A stretch of DNA of 64,000 nucleotides from Fibrisoma montanum (GTDB lineage: Bacteria > Bacteroidota > Bacteroidia > Cytophagales > Spirosomataceae): the NCBI RefSeq assembly GCF_003583365.1, contig NZ_QXED01000001.1, forward strand, positions 682,001-746,000, written 5' to 3'. Position 1 is the stretch's first letter. The number at the start of each line of letters is the position of its first letter. Under the pieces are notes generated by a model, which saw nothing but the letters and a program-made list of their open reading frames with translations, searched no databases and had not been told where the DNA came from. This document shows positions 8,983 through 16,945 of the stretch, piece by piece. A program made the translations under genes and the position numbers.

Positions 8983-9035
8983 GGTGACTTCACCGCAAAG
9001 GCGCGAAGGCTTCTGCAAAGGTCGCAAAGAAATCA
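8983..9035. repeat. Intergenic word-repeat element I (GCAAAG type)
   Basis: Four degenerate copies of a GCAAAG/GCGAAG word (around 8993, 9002, 9015 and 9023), irregularly spaced at 8-12 bases. It ends a few bases before the ABC transporter ATG at 8977 (read on the minus strand). It is the least regular member of the class described in the findings and has no clear second arm. Confidence 0.4.
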
Positions 9036-9054
9036 ACGCGGCCGTACGATAAAT

Positions 9055-9077
9055 TATACCTAAGACTCGTAGGTATA
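9055..9077. promoter_or_regulatory. Probable PadR operator
   Basis: Inverted repeat TATACCT/AGGTATA (9055-9061 and 9071-9077) with a 9-base spacer, 27 bases before the padR ATG. PadR repressors usually bind such AT-rich dyads at their own promoters; the assignment is by position and symmetry. Confidence 0.45.
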
Positions 9078-9103
9078 TAAAATTCATAGTTTACCTTTAA
9101 TTC

Positions 9104-9454
9104 ATGAACAACGGTACTAATTCCCAACTGTTGAAGGGTAGCCTGTCGGTGGTTATTCTGCGCCTGCTCGAAGAACGCGAGAAGATGTACGGCTATGAAA
9201 TCACCCAAAAAGTGAAAGAGCTGACGGCGGGCGAAATGGCGATTACGGAAGGTGCCCTGTACCCTGCCCTGCATAAACTTGAAGCAGAGGGGCTGCTGAC
9301 GACGGAGATTCAGGTCGTTGACGGCCGCGCCCGCAAGTATTACTCGCTGACCAAAGACGGTCATAGGGAAGCAGTCAGCCGGGTTTCCGAACTGACCGCC
9401 TTTTTGCAGAATCTGCAAACGATTCTAAATGTAGGATTCAAACCCGCTCTTTAA
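9104..9454 (+). CDS. PadR-family transcriptional regulator
   Basis: 116 residues, the size of small class-2 PadR proteins. The winged-helix domain is complete: LLKGSLSVVILRLLEE, then MYGYEITQKVKEL, then ITEGALYPALHKLEAEGLL (recognition helix) and the wing DGRARKYYSLT, followed by a C-terminal dimerisation helix. These repressors respond to hydrophobic ligands or envelope stress. The stop codon is one base from the start of the membrane-protein gene, so the two are cotranscribed, and a dyad lies just upstream. Confidence 0.92.
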   Translation: MNNGTNSQLLKGSLSVVILRLLEEREKMYGYEITQKVKELTAGEMAITEGALYPALHKLEAEGLLTTEIQVVDGRARKYYSLTKDGHREAVSRVSELTAFLQNLQTILNVGFKPAL

Positions 9455-9455
9455 C

Positions 9456-10151
9456 ATGAACCTGACCCAAGCGCAACTACAAGCCATTGATTATCATTTA
9501 CGTTATGACAATTTGCTCACTAATGAAGAGCTTATTCTCGAACTGACTGATCATTACTCCGCTAGCCTTGACGAACTCTTGTCTACTGGTCTGGCCTTTG
9601 GCACCGCGCTGGCAACTATAACGGCCGGCTTTGGGGGGTGTAACGAACTGCAAAAAATGGAACGTCAGTACAATCGTATCACATTCCGACATTACGACCA
9701 ACGATGGCTTGGTTTCATTCGGGAGTCATTTCGCTGGCCGCTTAGTATCGGACCAATCAGTTTGTTTGTACTTGCGTTTTGGACAACCCTTGAAGCACCA
9801 AAACCTCATTCATTTTCTCTTCAAACCCTGATAGATACTTTTTGGGGAAGTGTAGGCATTGGCACCTTAATAGGCATGATTTTGGGATTGCCTTTGTTTT
9901 CTTTCTTTGGCAGTATTCTGAAACATGGCGTCCACAACGTACCTACAGAAATAAGTTACATTCTTAGCCGATTCTTACCGGCCTTGTTACTCCTGTACCT
10001 CTTCGCTGGGTGCCTGATCTATTTGGCTCCTCACTTGCCCGCCTATATATATGAAGGTTCATTAGCAACTTGTGTTATGTTAGCCGCTGTTTTACTGTAT
10101 TCGCACAGAAAGATGTATGATTCGCTATATGAGCTTACTCCTTCTCGATAA
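9456..10151 (+). CDS. Membrane protein cotranscribed with padR
   Basis: 231 residues. A soluble helical N-terminal domain (about 1-80, beginning MNLTQAQLQAIDYHL, with a conserved-looking LILELTDHY) resembles the short domain often found before permease-like proteins in PadR operons. Four hydrophobic segments follow, at about 95-115, 130-155, 170-190 and 198-218. No transport or enzyme motif is visible. In Bacteroidota padR is commonly followed by a small membrane protein of this type, possibly the sensor or the regulated product. Codon use is more AT-rich than in the neighbours. Confidence 0.75.
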   Translation: MNLTQAQLQAIDYHLRYDNLLTNEELILELTDHYSASLDELLSTGLAFGTALATITAGFGGCNELQKMERQYNRITFRHYDQRWLGFIRESFRWPLSIGPISLFVLAFWTTLEAPKPHSFSLQTLIDTFWGSVGIGTLIGMILGLPLFSFFGSILKHGVHNVPTEISYILSRFLPALLLLYLFAGCLIYLAPHLPAYIYEGSLATCVMLAAVLLYSHRKMYDSLYELTPSR

Positions 10152-10196
10152 ACTAAAGTCTCTCATCGCGAAAACGGATTGTAGCTTAACCAGGCC

Positions 10197-10301
10197 ATGC
10201 TCACCATCGATCAACTTCATGCCATTGATAAGCTCATTCGTAGTCATCTCTCAGAGACAAAATGGGGGCAGCAGGAATTAAATTCAGTCACCAGGCAATA
10301 G
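10197..10301 (+). pseudogene. Possible remnant of a second copy of the padR-linked membrane protein
   Basis: A 34-codon frame starts MLTIDQLHAIDKLIRSHL and then stops. This closely parallels the first 18 residues of the gene ending 45 bases upstream (MNLTQAQLQAIDYHLRYD). The likeness is confined to the N-terminal helix and no homologous continuation was seen. It may be the stump of a tandem duplication; the stretch is short and chance similarity is possible. Confidence 0.35.
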
Positions 10302-10318
10302 CCCGATACTAATTCCTA

Positions 10319-11380
10319 CTATTTCAATACCTCCTGATACAACGCCCAATACGCCTTTGCGGCCTTTTCCCAGCTAAAGCGGTTGGCCTGCCAGCGTAGT
10401 CGGTCGGCTTTGAGCGGGTCGTCGTGGTAATCCATCATGCCTTGCCGGAACGTCTCGACCATCTCATCCGGCTCAAACGACGTAAAATACACCGCTTCCC
10501 GACCGCCAATCTCCGGCAAACTGGTCAGATTGGAGCAGAACACGGGCTTTCCAAACGACATCGCTTCCACCACCGGCAATCCGAACCCTTCGGAGAGCGA
10601 CGGAAACAGAAATGCTTCGCAGTGGGCATAAAGCCAGATTTTTGTGGGTTCGTCTACGGCTCCGGGCATCAGCAGCCGGTCGGCTACACCAATTTTCTGA
10701 GCCTGTTCCAGAACGTGCTGGGCGTAGGGATGACCATCGGGACCGGCCAGAATGAGTTGATAATCCGGAAACGCTTCCAGAAACGGCAGCAAAACGTGAA
10801 CGTTTTTCTTGGGATGGATGACGCCTACAGACAGAAAAAACGGTCGGTCGGTCTGGATCGCCGAAGCCGTTTCCTGAACCGGGATGGTAAGCGCTGCCAG
10901 TGAGTTGCCGTTGTAAATAACCTGTAGCGGCAGGCTTTCCGCTACGTGTAAATGCTCCCGTACCACCGACGCCGTAAACTCCGAAATAGCCGTCAGGACT
11001 GAGATCCGGCTGATTCTGCGCTGCAACAGGCTCAGCTTCCGGGCTTTTTTAACGGATGGATAATCCGGCCGGTCAAGGAAGTTCAGATCGTGGATTGTCA
11101 GGATCAGTTTGGTAGGCGACAGGGGCAGATAGATGGAGTCCTGATGCAGGCAATGCCAGACATCGTATCGGCCACCGAGCCAGATCTTCCGCCACCACGA
11201 CGCTTCAACGTAGCTTACGTCATCGCCGAATACGCCCTCCTGCCCTTTTGGCACCAGAAACGTTACGGTCCAGCCCTCCGGGCGCTGGCGAATCAGCTCG
11301 CGGCCCAGATGCAGGCACACCTGACCCAGACCGCTGGTAAGATCGCGTAAACGTTCGGTATCGATGAATAGAGACGGCAT
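10319..11380 (-). CDS. Glycosyltransferase, GT4 family (GT-B fold)
   Basis: 353 residues. The C-terminal Rossmann domain shows the nucleotide-sugar signature of GT4 enzymes: KKNVHVLLPFLEAF, ILAGPDG, the loop LFPSLSEGFGLPVVEAMSFG with the EX7E motif, and PEIGG. The N-terminal half has the acceptor-side pattern HCLHQDS and TIHDLNF. It transfers a sugar from a nucleotide or lipid donor to an unknown acceptor at the cytoplasmic face of the membrane. No polysaccharide cluster surrounds it. Confidence 0.9.
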   Translation of the reverse strand: MPSLFIDTERLRDLTSGLGQVCLHLGRELIRQRPEGWTVTFLVPKGQEGVFGDDVSYVEASWWRKIWLGGRYDVWHCLHQDSIYLPLSPTKLILTIHDLNFLDRPDYPSVKKARKLSLLQRRISRISVLTAISEFTASVVREHLHVAESLPLQVIYNGNSLAALTIPVQETASAIQTDRPFFLSVGVIHPKKNVHVLLPFLEAFPDYQLILAGPDGHPYAQHVLEQAQKIGVADRLLMPGAVDEPTKIWLYAHCEAFLFPSLSEGFGLPVVEAMSFGKPVFCSNLTSLPEIGGREAVYFTSFEPDEMVETFRQGMMDYHDDPLKADRLRWQANRFSWEKAAKAYWALYQEVLK

Positions 11381-11404
11381 GGGAGCAGAGTTTATCTCAC
11401 AAAG

Positions 11405-12739
11405 CTACGCTGATCGACCCAATCGTTCACCCCAAATGTACTGGCGTTCTTTCTGGTTTATCTTTAGTTCTGCCAAATAACCGGTTTTCACTAAAGCCTG
11501 TACGTCAGTCCGCGCGGTTTGATTAGATACACCAAGCCGGTTTTCAACTTCTTTAATAGACAATACAACATCAGGGTCTTGCCGAAACCACTCTACAATC
11601 TGTGCTTGCCGGGGCGACAAACCCTTGTCGCGCTGTAGTGCTATCAATTGCCGCTTCTCCTGGTTCTTACGCTCAATATATTTTTTCAGTTCATCATACG
11701 CTTTACTGAGAGTTTTTACTTGATACAACACAAAGTATGTCAAGTCATTTTCGTCAATTTCAGTGTATTGGAACGCCCGGTAATACTGCGCCCGCGACTG
11801 CATAATCACCCGTGAGATTGACAAATATTCAGTTAGCCAGTAGCCTTTTCGTAAGAGATACCAATAAAACAACGCCCTTGCCGTACGGCCGTTGCCATCA
11901 GTAAAAGGGTGGAAGTAGCCAATCAAAAAATGAATGATGCTTGCCTTTACAACCGGATGTAGAAAGAAAGGTGGCGTTTCGTCGTTGAAGAACAGGCACA
12001 AATCATCAACAAACCCTGGTAAGGTTGCGAACGAAGGTGGCGTGTGAATAATTTCGCCATCAACCGCATCCACTACGTGTATATCGTCGTGTTGCCGGAA
12101 TCGACCAGCCTCCTCGGGTTTATCTAACGTTTGTTCTGTCATCAACCGGTGAAGTGCTAATAAAGTCTCCGGCGTCAGACGATCATCCTTAGTTTCGACA
12201 ATATGCCGGATAGTCTGATAATTATTTACAATCATTCTTTCAGAGACGTTACGAGGAGGGCGATTCTTACGCAGCATGTCTTTCGCTACTACCCGCGACG
12301 TAACGGCGCCTTCGATCTGACTTGAAGAAATAGATTCTTCCATAATTGAACTCAGCAGATACTGGTTCTTATCACGCTCTGTAATGGTATCCTGACTACC
12401 CAATGAGCCACCCAGATGAAGGTCAAACTCATGTAAGTATTGCTGTAAAGAATCGGTGTTTGTAAAATAGAACCCCTGGTTTGTCATCTCGAGATAACGT
12501 CTGTCCTGAAGTCGGTTCTCTTTTACAACAGACCATAAATCGATTGGATCCAGAACATCTTTATACTCGCCGGGGACCTTGTATTTTACTTTATCCCAAT
12601 ATAAATAATCATCATTAATCTGTCGGATAATGCCGTCGCGATACAAGGCACCATACACGTCAATATTGCCCTTTTCAACGAATTTTATAAAGATCTTTGG
12701 ATACGACTCACGGACAGGCGGACGCTCAATAGATTTCAT
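11405..12739 (-). CDS. Fic-domain protein with N-terminal inhibitory helix and C-terminal winged helix
   Basis: 444 residues from the ATG at 12739; an in-frame ATG at 12760 lies inside a palindrome and is less likely. The Fic core HPFTDGNGRTAR (277-288) has every residue needed to transfer AMP from ATP to hydroxyl side chains. The inhibitory motif (S/T)xxxE(G/N) appears as SSQIEG (139-144), before the Fic core, so this is a class II (self-inhibited) Fic protein. The tail (about 380-440, GLSPRQAQIVEWF, then IKEVENRLGVSNQTARTD) is a winged helix. The target is unknown. The tail and the palindrome next to the start suggest autoregulation (inference). Confidence 0.92.
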   Translation of the reverse strand: MKSIERPPVRESYPKIFIKFVEKGNIDVYGALYRDGIIRQINDDYLYWDKVKYKVPGEYKDVLDPIDLWSVVKENRLQDRRYLEMTNQGFYFTNTDSLQQYLHEFDLHLGGSLGSQDTITERDKNQYLLSSIMEESISSSQIEGAVTSRVVAKDMLRKNRPPRNVSERMIVNNYQTIRHIVETKDDRLTPETLLALHRLMTEQTLDKPEEAGRFRQHDDIHVVDAVDGEIIHTPPSFATLPGFVDDLCLFFNDETPPFFLHPVVKASIIHFLIGYFHPFTDGNGRTARALFYWYLLRKGYWLTEYLSISRVIMQSRAQYYRAFQYTEIDENDLTYFVLYQVKTLSKAYDELKKYIERKNQEKRQLIALQRDKGLSPRQAQIVEWFRQDPDVVLSIKEVENRLGVSNQTARTDVQALVKTGYLAELKINQKERQYIWGERLGRSA

Positions 12740-12741
12740 AG

Positions 12742-12782
12742 GATTTCCTAATATTTCCAAATTTAGGAAATATTAGGAAATC
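12742..12782. promoter_or_regulatory. Perfect 17-bp palindrome, probable operator of the Fic gene
   Basis: Arms 12742-12758 and 12766-12782 are exact reverse complements with a 7-base AT loop. Each arm contains two related half-sites (ATTTCCTA and ATTTCC), so the dyad is nested. It fills the gap between the fabF stop (12784) and the Fic ATG (12739). No T-tract follows, so an operator is preferred to a terminator. Confidence 0.6.
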
Positions 12783-12783
12783 A

Positions 12784-14031
12784 TTACACTCGCTGAAACA
12801 CGACAATCGCGTTGTGCCCCCCAAATCCAAACGTATTACTCATCACAACATCCACCGTAGTTTCAGCCGCTACGTTCGGGGTCAGATTAAACCCAGCCGG
12901 TACGTGTTCGTCGCGATCCCGCAGGTTAATTGTCGGTGGAATGCAATTGTGCTGCATAGCCAGGATACCGGCTACGCCTTCGATGGCGCCAGCGGCTCCG
13001 AGCAGATGCCCCGTCATGGATTTCGTCGCGCTGATGTGCAGCCGCTCCGGATTCGGACCGAACACCGTTGCAATCGCTTTGGCTTCGCTGACATCACCAA
13101 TCGGGGTCGACGTAGCGTGCACGTTGAGGTAGTCAACGTCGGACGGCTGCAGCCCCGCTTCCCGTAACGCTTCCCGCATCGCCAGAGCCGCACCGAGTCC
13201 TTCCGGGTGTGTGCCGGTCATGTGGTACGCATCGGCGGTGGCCCCGGTACCGACCAGCTCGGCGTAGATAGTGGCCCCCCGGGCCTTGGCGTGTTCGTAT
13301 TCTTCCAGCACAATGGCCCCGGCTCCTTCGCCCAACACAAACCCGTCGCGGTTGGCGTCAAAGGGCCGCGATGCCGTAGCCGGATCGTCGTTACGTTCCG
13401 ACAGGGCTTTCATGTTACTGAACCCACCAAGGGCCGACTCCGTCACAACGTACTCAGAACCACCCGTTACGATCACATCGGCTTTGCCCAGACGAATGTG
13501 GTTAAACGCTTCGATCAGGGAGTGCGTCGATGATGCACAGGCGGATACGGGAGCGAAGTTGACACCCATGAAGCCGTGCTTGATCGAAATCAGACCCGAC
13601 GCAATGTTGGCAATCATTTTCGGAATGAAGAACGGACTAAAGCGCGGGTTCCGGTTGCTGTTAGCGTAGGCAATAACCTCCTCCTGAAAACTGTACAGAC
13701 CGCCAATGCCCGACGCCCAGATAACGCCCACCCGTTGTTTATTGATACCGGTATCGGTCAGGCCGGCGTCGGCAATGGCTTCGTCGGCCGCTACGATGGC
13801 GTAGTGCGTGAAACCGTCCATCTTGCGGGCTTCCTTTTTATCAAAGAAGTTAAGCGGGTCAAATCCTTTGACCTCGCAGGCGAATTTGGTTTTGAATAAC
13901 GTCGTGTCAAACTTGGTAATCGGCGCAGCTCCGCTTGTGCCGGAAGCCAGTCCGTTCCAGTATTCGGCGACAGTGTTACCAATGGGTGTGAGGGCACCCA
14001 GGCCCGTTACGACCACACGTTTTAGTTGCAT
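12784..14031 (-). CDS. fabF: 3-oxoacyl-[acyl-carrier-protein] synthase II
   Basis: 415 residues from the ATG at 14031 (MQLKRVVVTGLGALTP); the longer frame to 14082 overlaps the dehalogenase gene. It condenses malonyl-ACP with acyl-ACP in fatty-acid elongation. The Cys-His-His triad is present: Cys165 in PVSACASSTH, His in VNVHATSTPIGD (about 306) and His in SMTGHLLGAAGA (about 342). It starts 5 bases after the dehalogenase stop and is the last gene of the tetR operon. No acyl carrier protein gene is adjacent, so this may be a second, condition-specific copy (inference). Confidence 0.93.
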   Translation of the reverse strand: MQLKRVVVTGLGALTPIGNTVAEYWNGLASGTSGAAPITKFDTTLFKTKFACEVKGFDPLNFFDKKEARKMDGFTHYAIVAADEAIADAGLTDTGINKQRVGVIWASGIGGLYSFQEEVIAYANSNRNPRFSPFFIPKMIANIASGLISIKHGFMGVNFAPVSACASSTHSLIEAFNHIRLGKADVIVTGGSEYVVTESALGGFSNMKALSERNDDPATASRPFDANRDGFVLGEGAGAIVLEEYEHAKARGATIYAELVGTGATADAYHMTGTHPEGLGAALAMREALREAGLQPSDVDYLNVHATSTPIGDVSEAKAIATVFGPNPERLHISATKSMTGHLLGAAGAIEGVAGILAMQHNCIPPTINLRDRDEHVPAGFNLTPNVAAETTVDVVMSNTFGFGGHNAIVVFQRV

Positions 14032-14036
14032 GTTGA

Positions 14037-14936
14037 TTACGTCAGATTCTGTTGAATAAACTGCACAATTAATTGAGCCCACTCCTCCCCTTTATCCTCC
14101 TGGATGAAGTGACCACCGTCCGATAGCGTCGTATGCGCCTGGCCGCGTGTGCCTGGGATGAGTTTCTGTAAAACACGATCACCACCGGCCGTGATGGGGT
14201 CTTTATCGCCAAACGCAGTCAGGAACGGCTTCTGCCATTGCATCAGCGTTTGCCAGGCCGCCCGGTTTGCGGCTGCTGCCGGATCATCGGGCGACGTAGG
14301 CACTAACTTCGGAAATACCCGGGCCGCCGTCTTGTACGATTCATCGGGAAAGGGCGCGTCATAAGCCGCGATAACCTCGGCCGGCAGCTTGTTTACACAA
14401 CCCCCACTGACAATGAAGCCAATCGGCAACTCCGGTATGGTTTGAGAAAACTGCTGCCATTGCAGAAAGGCCTCCGAGGGCGGCTGATCACCCGTCGGCA
14501 GGCCCGTATTGGACGCCGTGATGCGGGCAAACCGTTCGTGGTTTTCGGCGGCAACGCGCAAGCCCAGCAGGCCGCCCCAATCCTGGCAAACGAGGGTGAT
14601 GTTACGCAGGTCCAACGCGTTGATGAACGCCGTGAGCCACTCAACATGCTGCTGATACGAGTACACATCCGGCTCAGCCACTTTATCAGACTTACCAAAA
14701 CCGATCAGATCGGGTGCGATAACCCGGTAGCCCCCGGCGGCAACAATCGGAATCAGTTTACGATACAGGTACGACCAGGTCGGTTCGCCGTGTAGCATCA
14801 GCACTACCTCGGCCGATTCGCGGGGACCTTCATCAACGTAGTGCATCCGCAGGCCACCAACAGCCACGTAGTTGGCCCCAAACGGATAGCCGGGGAGGTT
14901 TTCAAACCGATCGTCAGGGGTTCGGAGTACAGTCAT
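14037..14936 (-). CDS. Haloalkane dehalogenase-like alpha/beta hydrolase (subfamily I, DhlA/DhmA type)
   Basis: 299 residues. The HGEPTWSYLYRKL motif (49-61) is that of subfamily I haloalkane dehalogenases such as DhlA, which have Glu where subfamily II has Asn. The nucleophile is Asp119 in VCQDWGG, followed by the halide-stabilising Trp120. The acid is probably Asp in FGDKDPI (about 244) and the base His in DGGHFIQED (about 277). Such enzymes hydrolyse carbon-halogen bonds to alcohol and halide, but the natural substrate here is unknown. The gene overlaps the tetR gene by 23 bases. Confidence 0.85.
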   Translation of the reverse strand: MTVLRTPDDRFENLPGYPFGANYVAVGGLRMHYVDEGPRESAEVVLMLHGEPTWSYLYRKLIPIVAAGGYRVIAPDLIGFGKSDKVAEPDVYSYQQHVEWLTAFINALDLRNITLVCQDWGGLLGLRVAAENHERFARITASNTGLPTGDQPPSEAFLQWQQFSQTIPELPIGFIVSGGCVNKLPAEVIAAYDAPFPDESYKTAARVFPKLVPTSPDDPAAAANRAAWQTLMQWQKPFLTAFGDKDPITAGGDRVLQKLIPGTRGQAHTTLSDGGHFIQEDKGEEWAQLIVQFIQQNLT

Positions 14937-15501
14937 GAGTTGATGCGTTAAGTCGGTTAAGGGCCCGCTTCCGGCAGTCCTGCAGCAGCGATTCCGGACT
15001 GCCGAGTTTCACCAGTAGTAATGAGCCTTCAAGTTCGGCAGCCAGTTGCTGAGCCAATGTCAACGCCTGTACGGCCGGGTGCGTCGTTTGATAGATATGC
15101 GCCACGGCATTGATCAACCCGGCAAAAAACGCCTGCATCGGTTCCTTGAATTCGTCGGTCAGCAAAGCCGTTTCGAGTACGGTATTTCCCATAATACAAC
15201 CACCCTCCGATACCGATACGGCGGTGTACAGGCGATCCAGAAAAAGGGCCAGGCGCTCCTCGGGTGGTAGCTCGGCCTGATAGGCAACGGAGAAGATCCG
15301 TTGCTCGCTGGTTCGGGTTACCCACCACAACACCTCCTTCATCAGCGTTTCCTTGCTGTTGAAGTAATGATAAAAACTGCCTTTCAGCAACCCGCAGGCC
15401 CGCGCCAGATCATCCATCGTTGTACGATGATAGCCCTGCCGCTTAAACACGCTCAGCGATTTTTGCAGGATTTCGTCCCGGGTGACTTTCTGAATGGGCA
15501 T
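14914..15501 (-). CDS. TetR-family transcriptional repressor
   Basis: 195 residues from the ATG at 15501 (MPIQKVTRDEILQKSL); a longer frame would run through the probable operator. The N-terminal helix-turn-helix is typical: FKRQGYHRTTMDDLARACGLLKGSFYHYFNSKETL. The C-terminal helical ligand domain (about 75-190) is of the AcrR/TetR_C type. It heads the operon with the dehalogenase and fabF, so it most likely represses that operon in response to a small hydrophobic ligand (inference). Confidence 0.9.
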   Translation of the reverse strand: MPIQKVTRDEILQKSLSVFKRQGYHRTTMDDLARACGLLKGSFYHYFNSKETLMKEVLWWVTRTSEQRIFSVAYQAELPPEERLALFLDRLYTAVSVSEGGCIMGNTVLETALLTDEFKEPMQAFFAGLINAVAHIYQTTHPAVQALTLAQQLAAELEGSLLLVKLGSPESLLQDCRKRALNRLNASTHDCTPNP

Positions 15502-15535
15502 GTCTTGTCTTCGTTCGGCGGGCAATTTTACCAAA

Positions 15536-15545
15536 CAAACGTTTG
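15536..15545. promoter_or_regulatory. Possible TetR operator
   Basis: Palindrome CAAACGTTTG lies 34 bases upstream of the tetR ATG, beside an AT-rich stretch suited to a promoter. Its position between tetR and hemE fits autorepression. Confidence 0.4.
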
Positions 15546-15680
15546 ATAAAAAAATATAAAGTCGCACTTCGCTAATTTTGTGGGATTTATACGTTTTTGT
15601 AAACGCTCACGATCCGGATAAACTCCGGTCTATCGTACAAATCAGCTTAATCCGGCGGGGGTCGCCCGGGCGATTCTCAC

Positions 15681-15688
15681 TACCTTTG
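15681..15688 (+). promoter_or_regulatory. -7 promoter element abutting the hemE start
   Basis: TACCTTTG matches the Bacteroidota consensus TAnnTTTG and is followed by only four bases (CACC) before the hemE ATG at 15693. If used, transcription would begin at or next to the ATG, giving a leaderless mRNA. No good -33 TTG is visible. A second TAATTTTG lies further upstream at 15573-15580. Confidence 0.4.
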
Positions 15689-15692
15689 CACC

Positions 15693-16769
15693 ATGACTTT
15701 GCAAAATGATCTGCTGCTGCGCGTAGCGCGGGGCGAACTGACTGAACGGGTTCCGGTCTGGATGATGCGTCAGGCCGGGCGCGTACTGGCCGAATACCGA
15801 GCCGTTCGGGAGCGGGCCGGCAATTTTATTACGTTAGCTAAAACTCCCGAACTGGCGGCCGAAGTGACCATCCAGCCCGTTGATGCGTTTGGCGTTGATG
15901 CGGCCATCATCTTCTCCGACATTCTGGTGGTGCCCGAAGCGATGGGCCTGCCCTACGAAATGATCGAAGCCCGGGGACCGGTTTTCCCGCAAACGGTACG
16001 TTCATCGGCCGACCTCGGCCGACTGCGGGTGGCCGATCCGGAAACTGACCTGGGTTACGTACTGGATGCGATTCGGCTCACGAAAAAAGAACTGAACGGC
16101 CGCGTGCCCCTGATCGGTTTCGCGGGCGCCCCGTTCACGATATTCTGCTACATGACCGAAGGCAAAGGTTCCAAGACGTTCTCGGTCGCCAAGAAACTCT
16201 TATACACGGACCCTCACTTTGCCCATACTCTGCTTCGGCAGATTACCGACAGCACCATTGCGTACCTCAAGGCCCAGGTTCGGGCGGGGGCTGATCTGGT
16301 TCAACTTTTTGATTCGTGGGCGGGTATTCTTTCACCGGAGCAGTACCGTACGTTCTCGCTGCCCTACATCCAGCAGATCTGCGACGCACTGGGCAGCGAA
16401 ATTCGCGATGGCATTGTAAACCATGCCCCGGTTCCCGTTACTGTCTTCGCGAAAGGGGCGTTTTTTGCCCGGCACGAGATTGGCCAGTTGAGTTGTTCGG
16501 TTGTGGGGTTGGACTGGAACATGGATCCGAAGGAATCCCGGGAGCTGATCCCGAACAAGGTCCTGCAGGGGAATTTAGATCCGTGCGTCCTCTACGCCGA
16601 TTTCGCACAGATCCGGGCCGAGGTGAAGCAGATGCTCAGCGCGTTCGGCCATCAGCATTATATCGCCAATCTTGGCCACGGTATTTACCCGGACACCGAC
16701 CGGGATAAAGCGCGGTGCTTTGTTGATGCAGTAAAGGAGTTGGGCGTTGCGCCGGGCGTCAGTGTGTAA
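15693..16769 (+). CDS. hemE: Uroporphyrinogen decarboxylase
   Basis: 358 residues. It removes the four acetate carboxyls of uroporphyrinogen III to give coproporphyrinogen III in haem synthesis, in the cytosol. The family signature [11 protein letters not shown] is at 20-30. Other conserved elements are [14 protein letters not shown] with the catalytic Asp, [21 protein letters not shown], and [10 protein letters not shown] near the C-terminus. Length and ends are normal. It stands alone, divergent from tetR, and is followed by a strong terminator. Confidence 0.97.
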   Translation: MTLQNDLLLRVARGELTERVPVWMMRQAGRVLAEYRAVRERAGNFITLAKTPELAAEVTIQPVDAFGVDAAIIFSDILVVPEAMGLPYEMIEARGPVFPQTVRSSADLGRLRVADPETDLGYVLDAIRLTKKELNGRVPLIGFAGAPFTIFCYMTEGKGSKTFSVAKKLLYTDPHFAHTLLRQITDSTIAYLKAQVRAGADLVQLFDSWAGILSPEQYRTFSLPYIQQICDALGSEIRDGIVNHAPVPVTVFAKGAFFARHEIGQLSCSVVGLDWNMDPKESRELIPNKVLQGNLDPCVLYADFAQIRAEVKQMLSAFGHQHYIANLGHGIYPDTDRDKARCFVDAVKELGVAPGVSV

Positions 16770-16793
16770 TGCAACGAACCCTATCAAACGTCT

Positions 16794-16828
16794 AAAGCAA
16801 AAGGAGGCTAGATGCCTCCTTTTGCTTT
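16794..16828 (+). terminator. Intrinsic terminator of hemE
   Basis: Perfect 15-bp stem (16794-16808 with 16814-16828, loop TAGAT), 24 bases after the hemE stop. The GC-rich core GGAGGC/GCCTCC is flanked by A- and T-rich arms, so it may also act on the other strand. Confidence 0.8.
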
Positions 16829-16894
16829 TATATACCTTCTATGGGCAGGTTCATCACGTTTTGATTAACTCTCCACAACAACTCGAACCCTATC

Positions 16895-16921
16895 TTGTTA
16901 TATAAGAAAATTATATATTTG
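16895..16921 (+). promoter_or_regulatory. Promoter of the TlpA-like lipoprotein gene
   Basis: TTG (16895-16897), 16 bases, then TATATTTG (16914-16921): a full Bacteroidota -33/-7 pair. The predicted transcript start near 16925 lies after the in-frame TTG at 16895, so that codon cannot be the start; the GTG at 16946 can. Confidence 0.6.
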
Positions 16922-16945
16922 TATAATACTAGATTCTATCCTGCT

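Noticed and set aside
12742-12782. The Fic palindrome as a terminator of fabF
   Set aside because: The stem is AT-rich and not followed by a T-tract, and its internal half-sites suit protein binding better.
16895-16897. TTG as the start of the TlpA-like gene
   Set aside because: It forms the -33 part of a good promoter, and the GTG at 16946 gives a normal lipoprotein signal.
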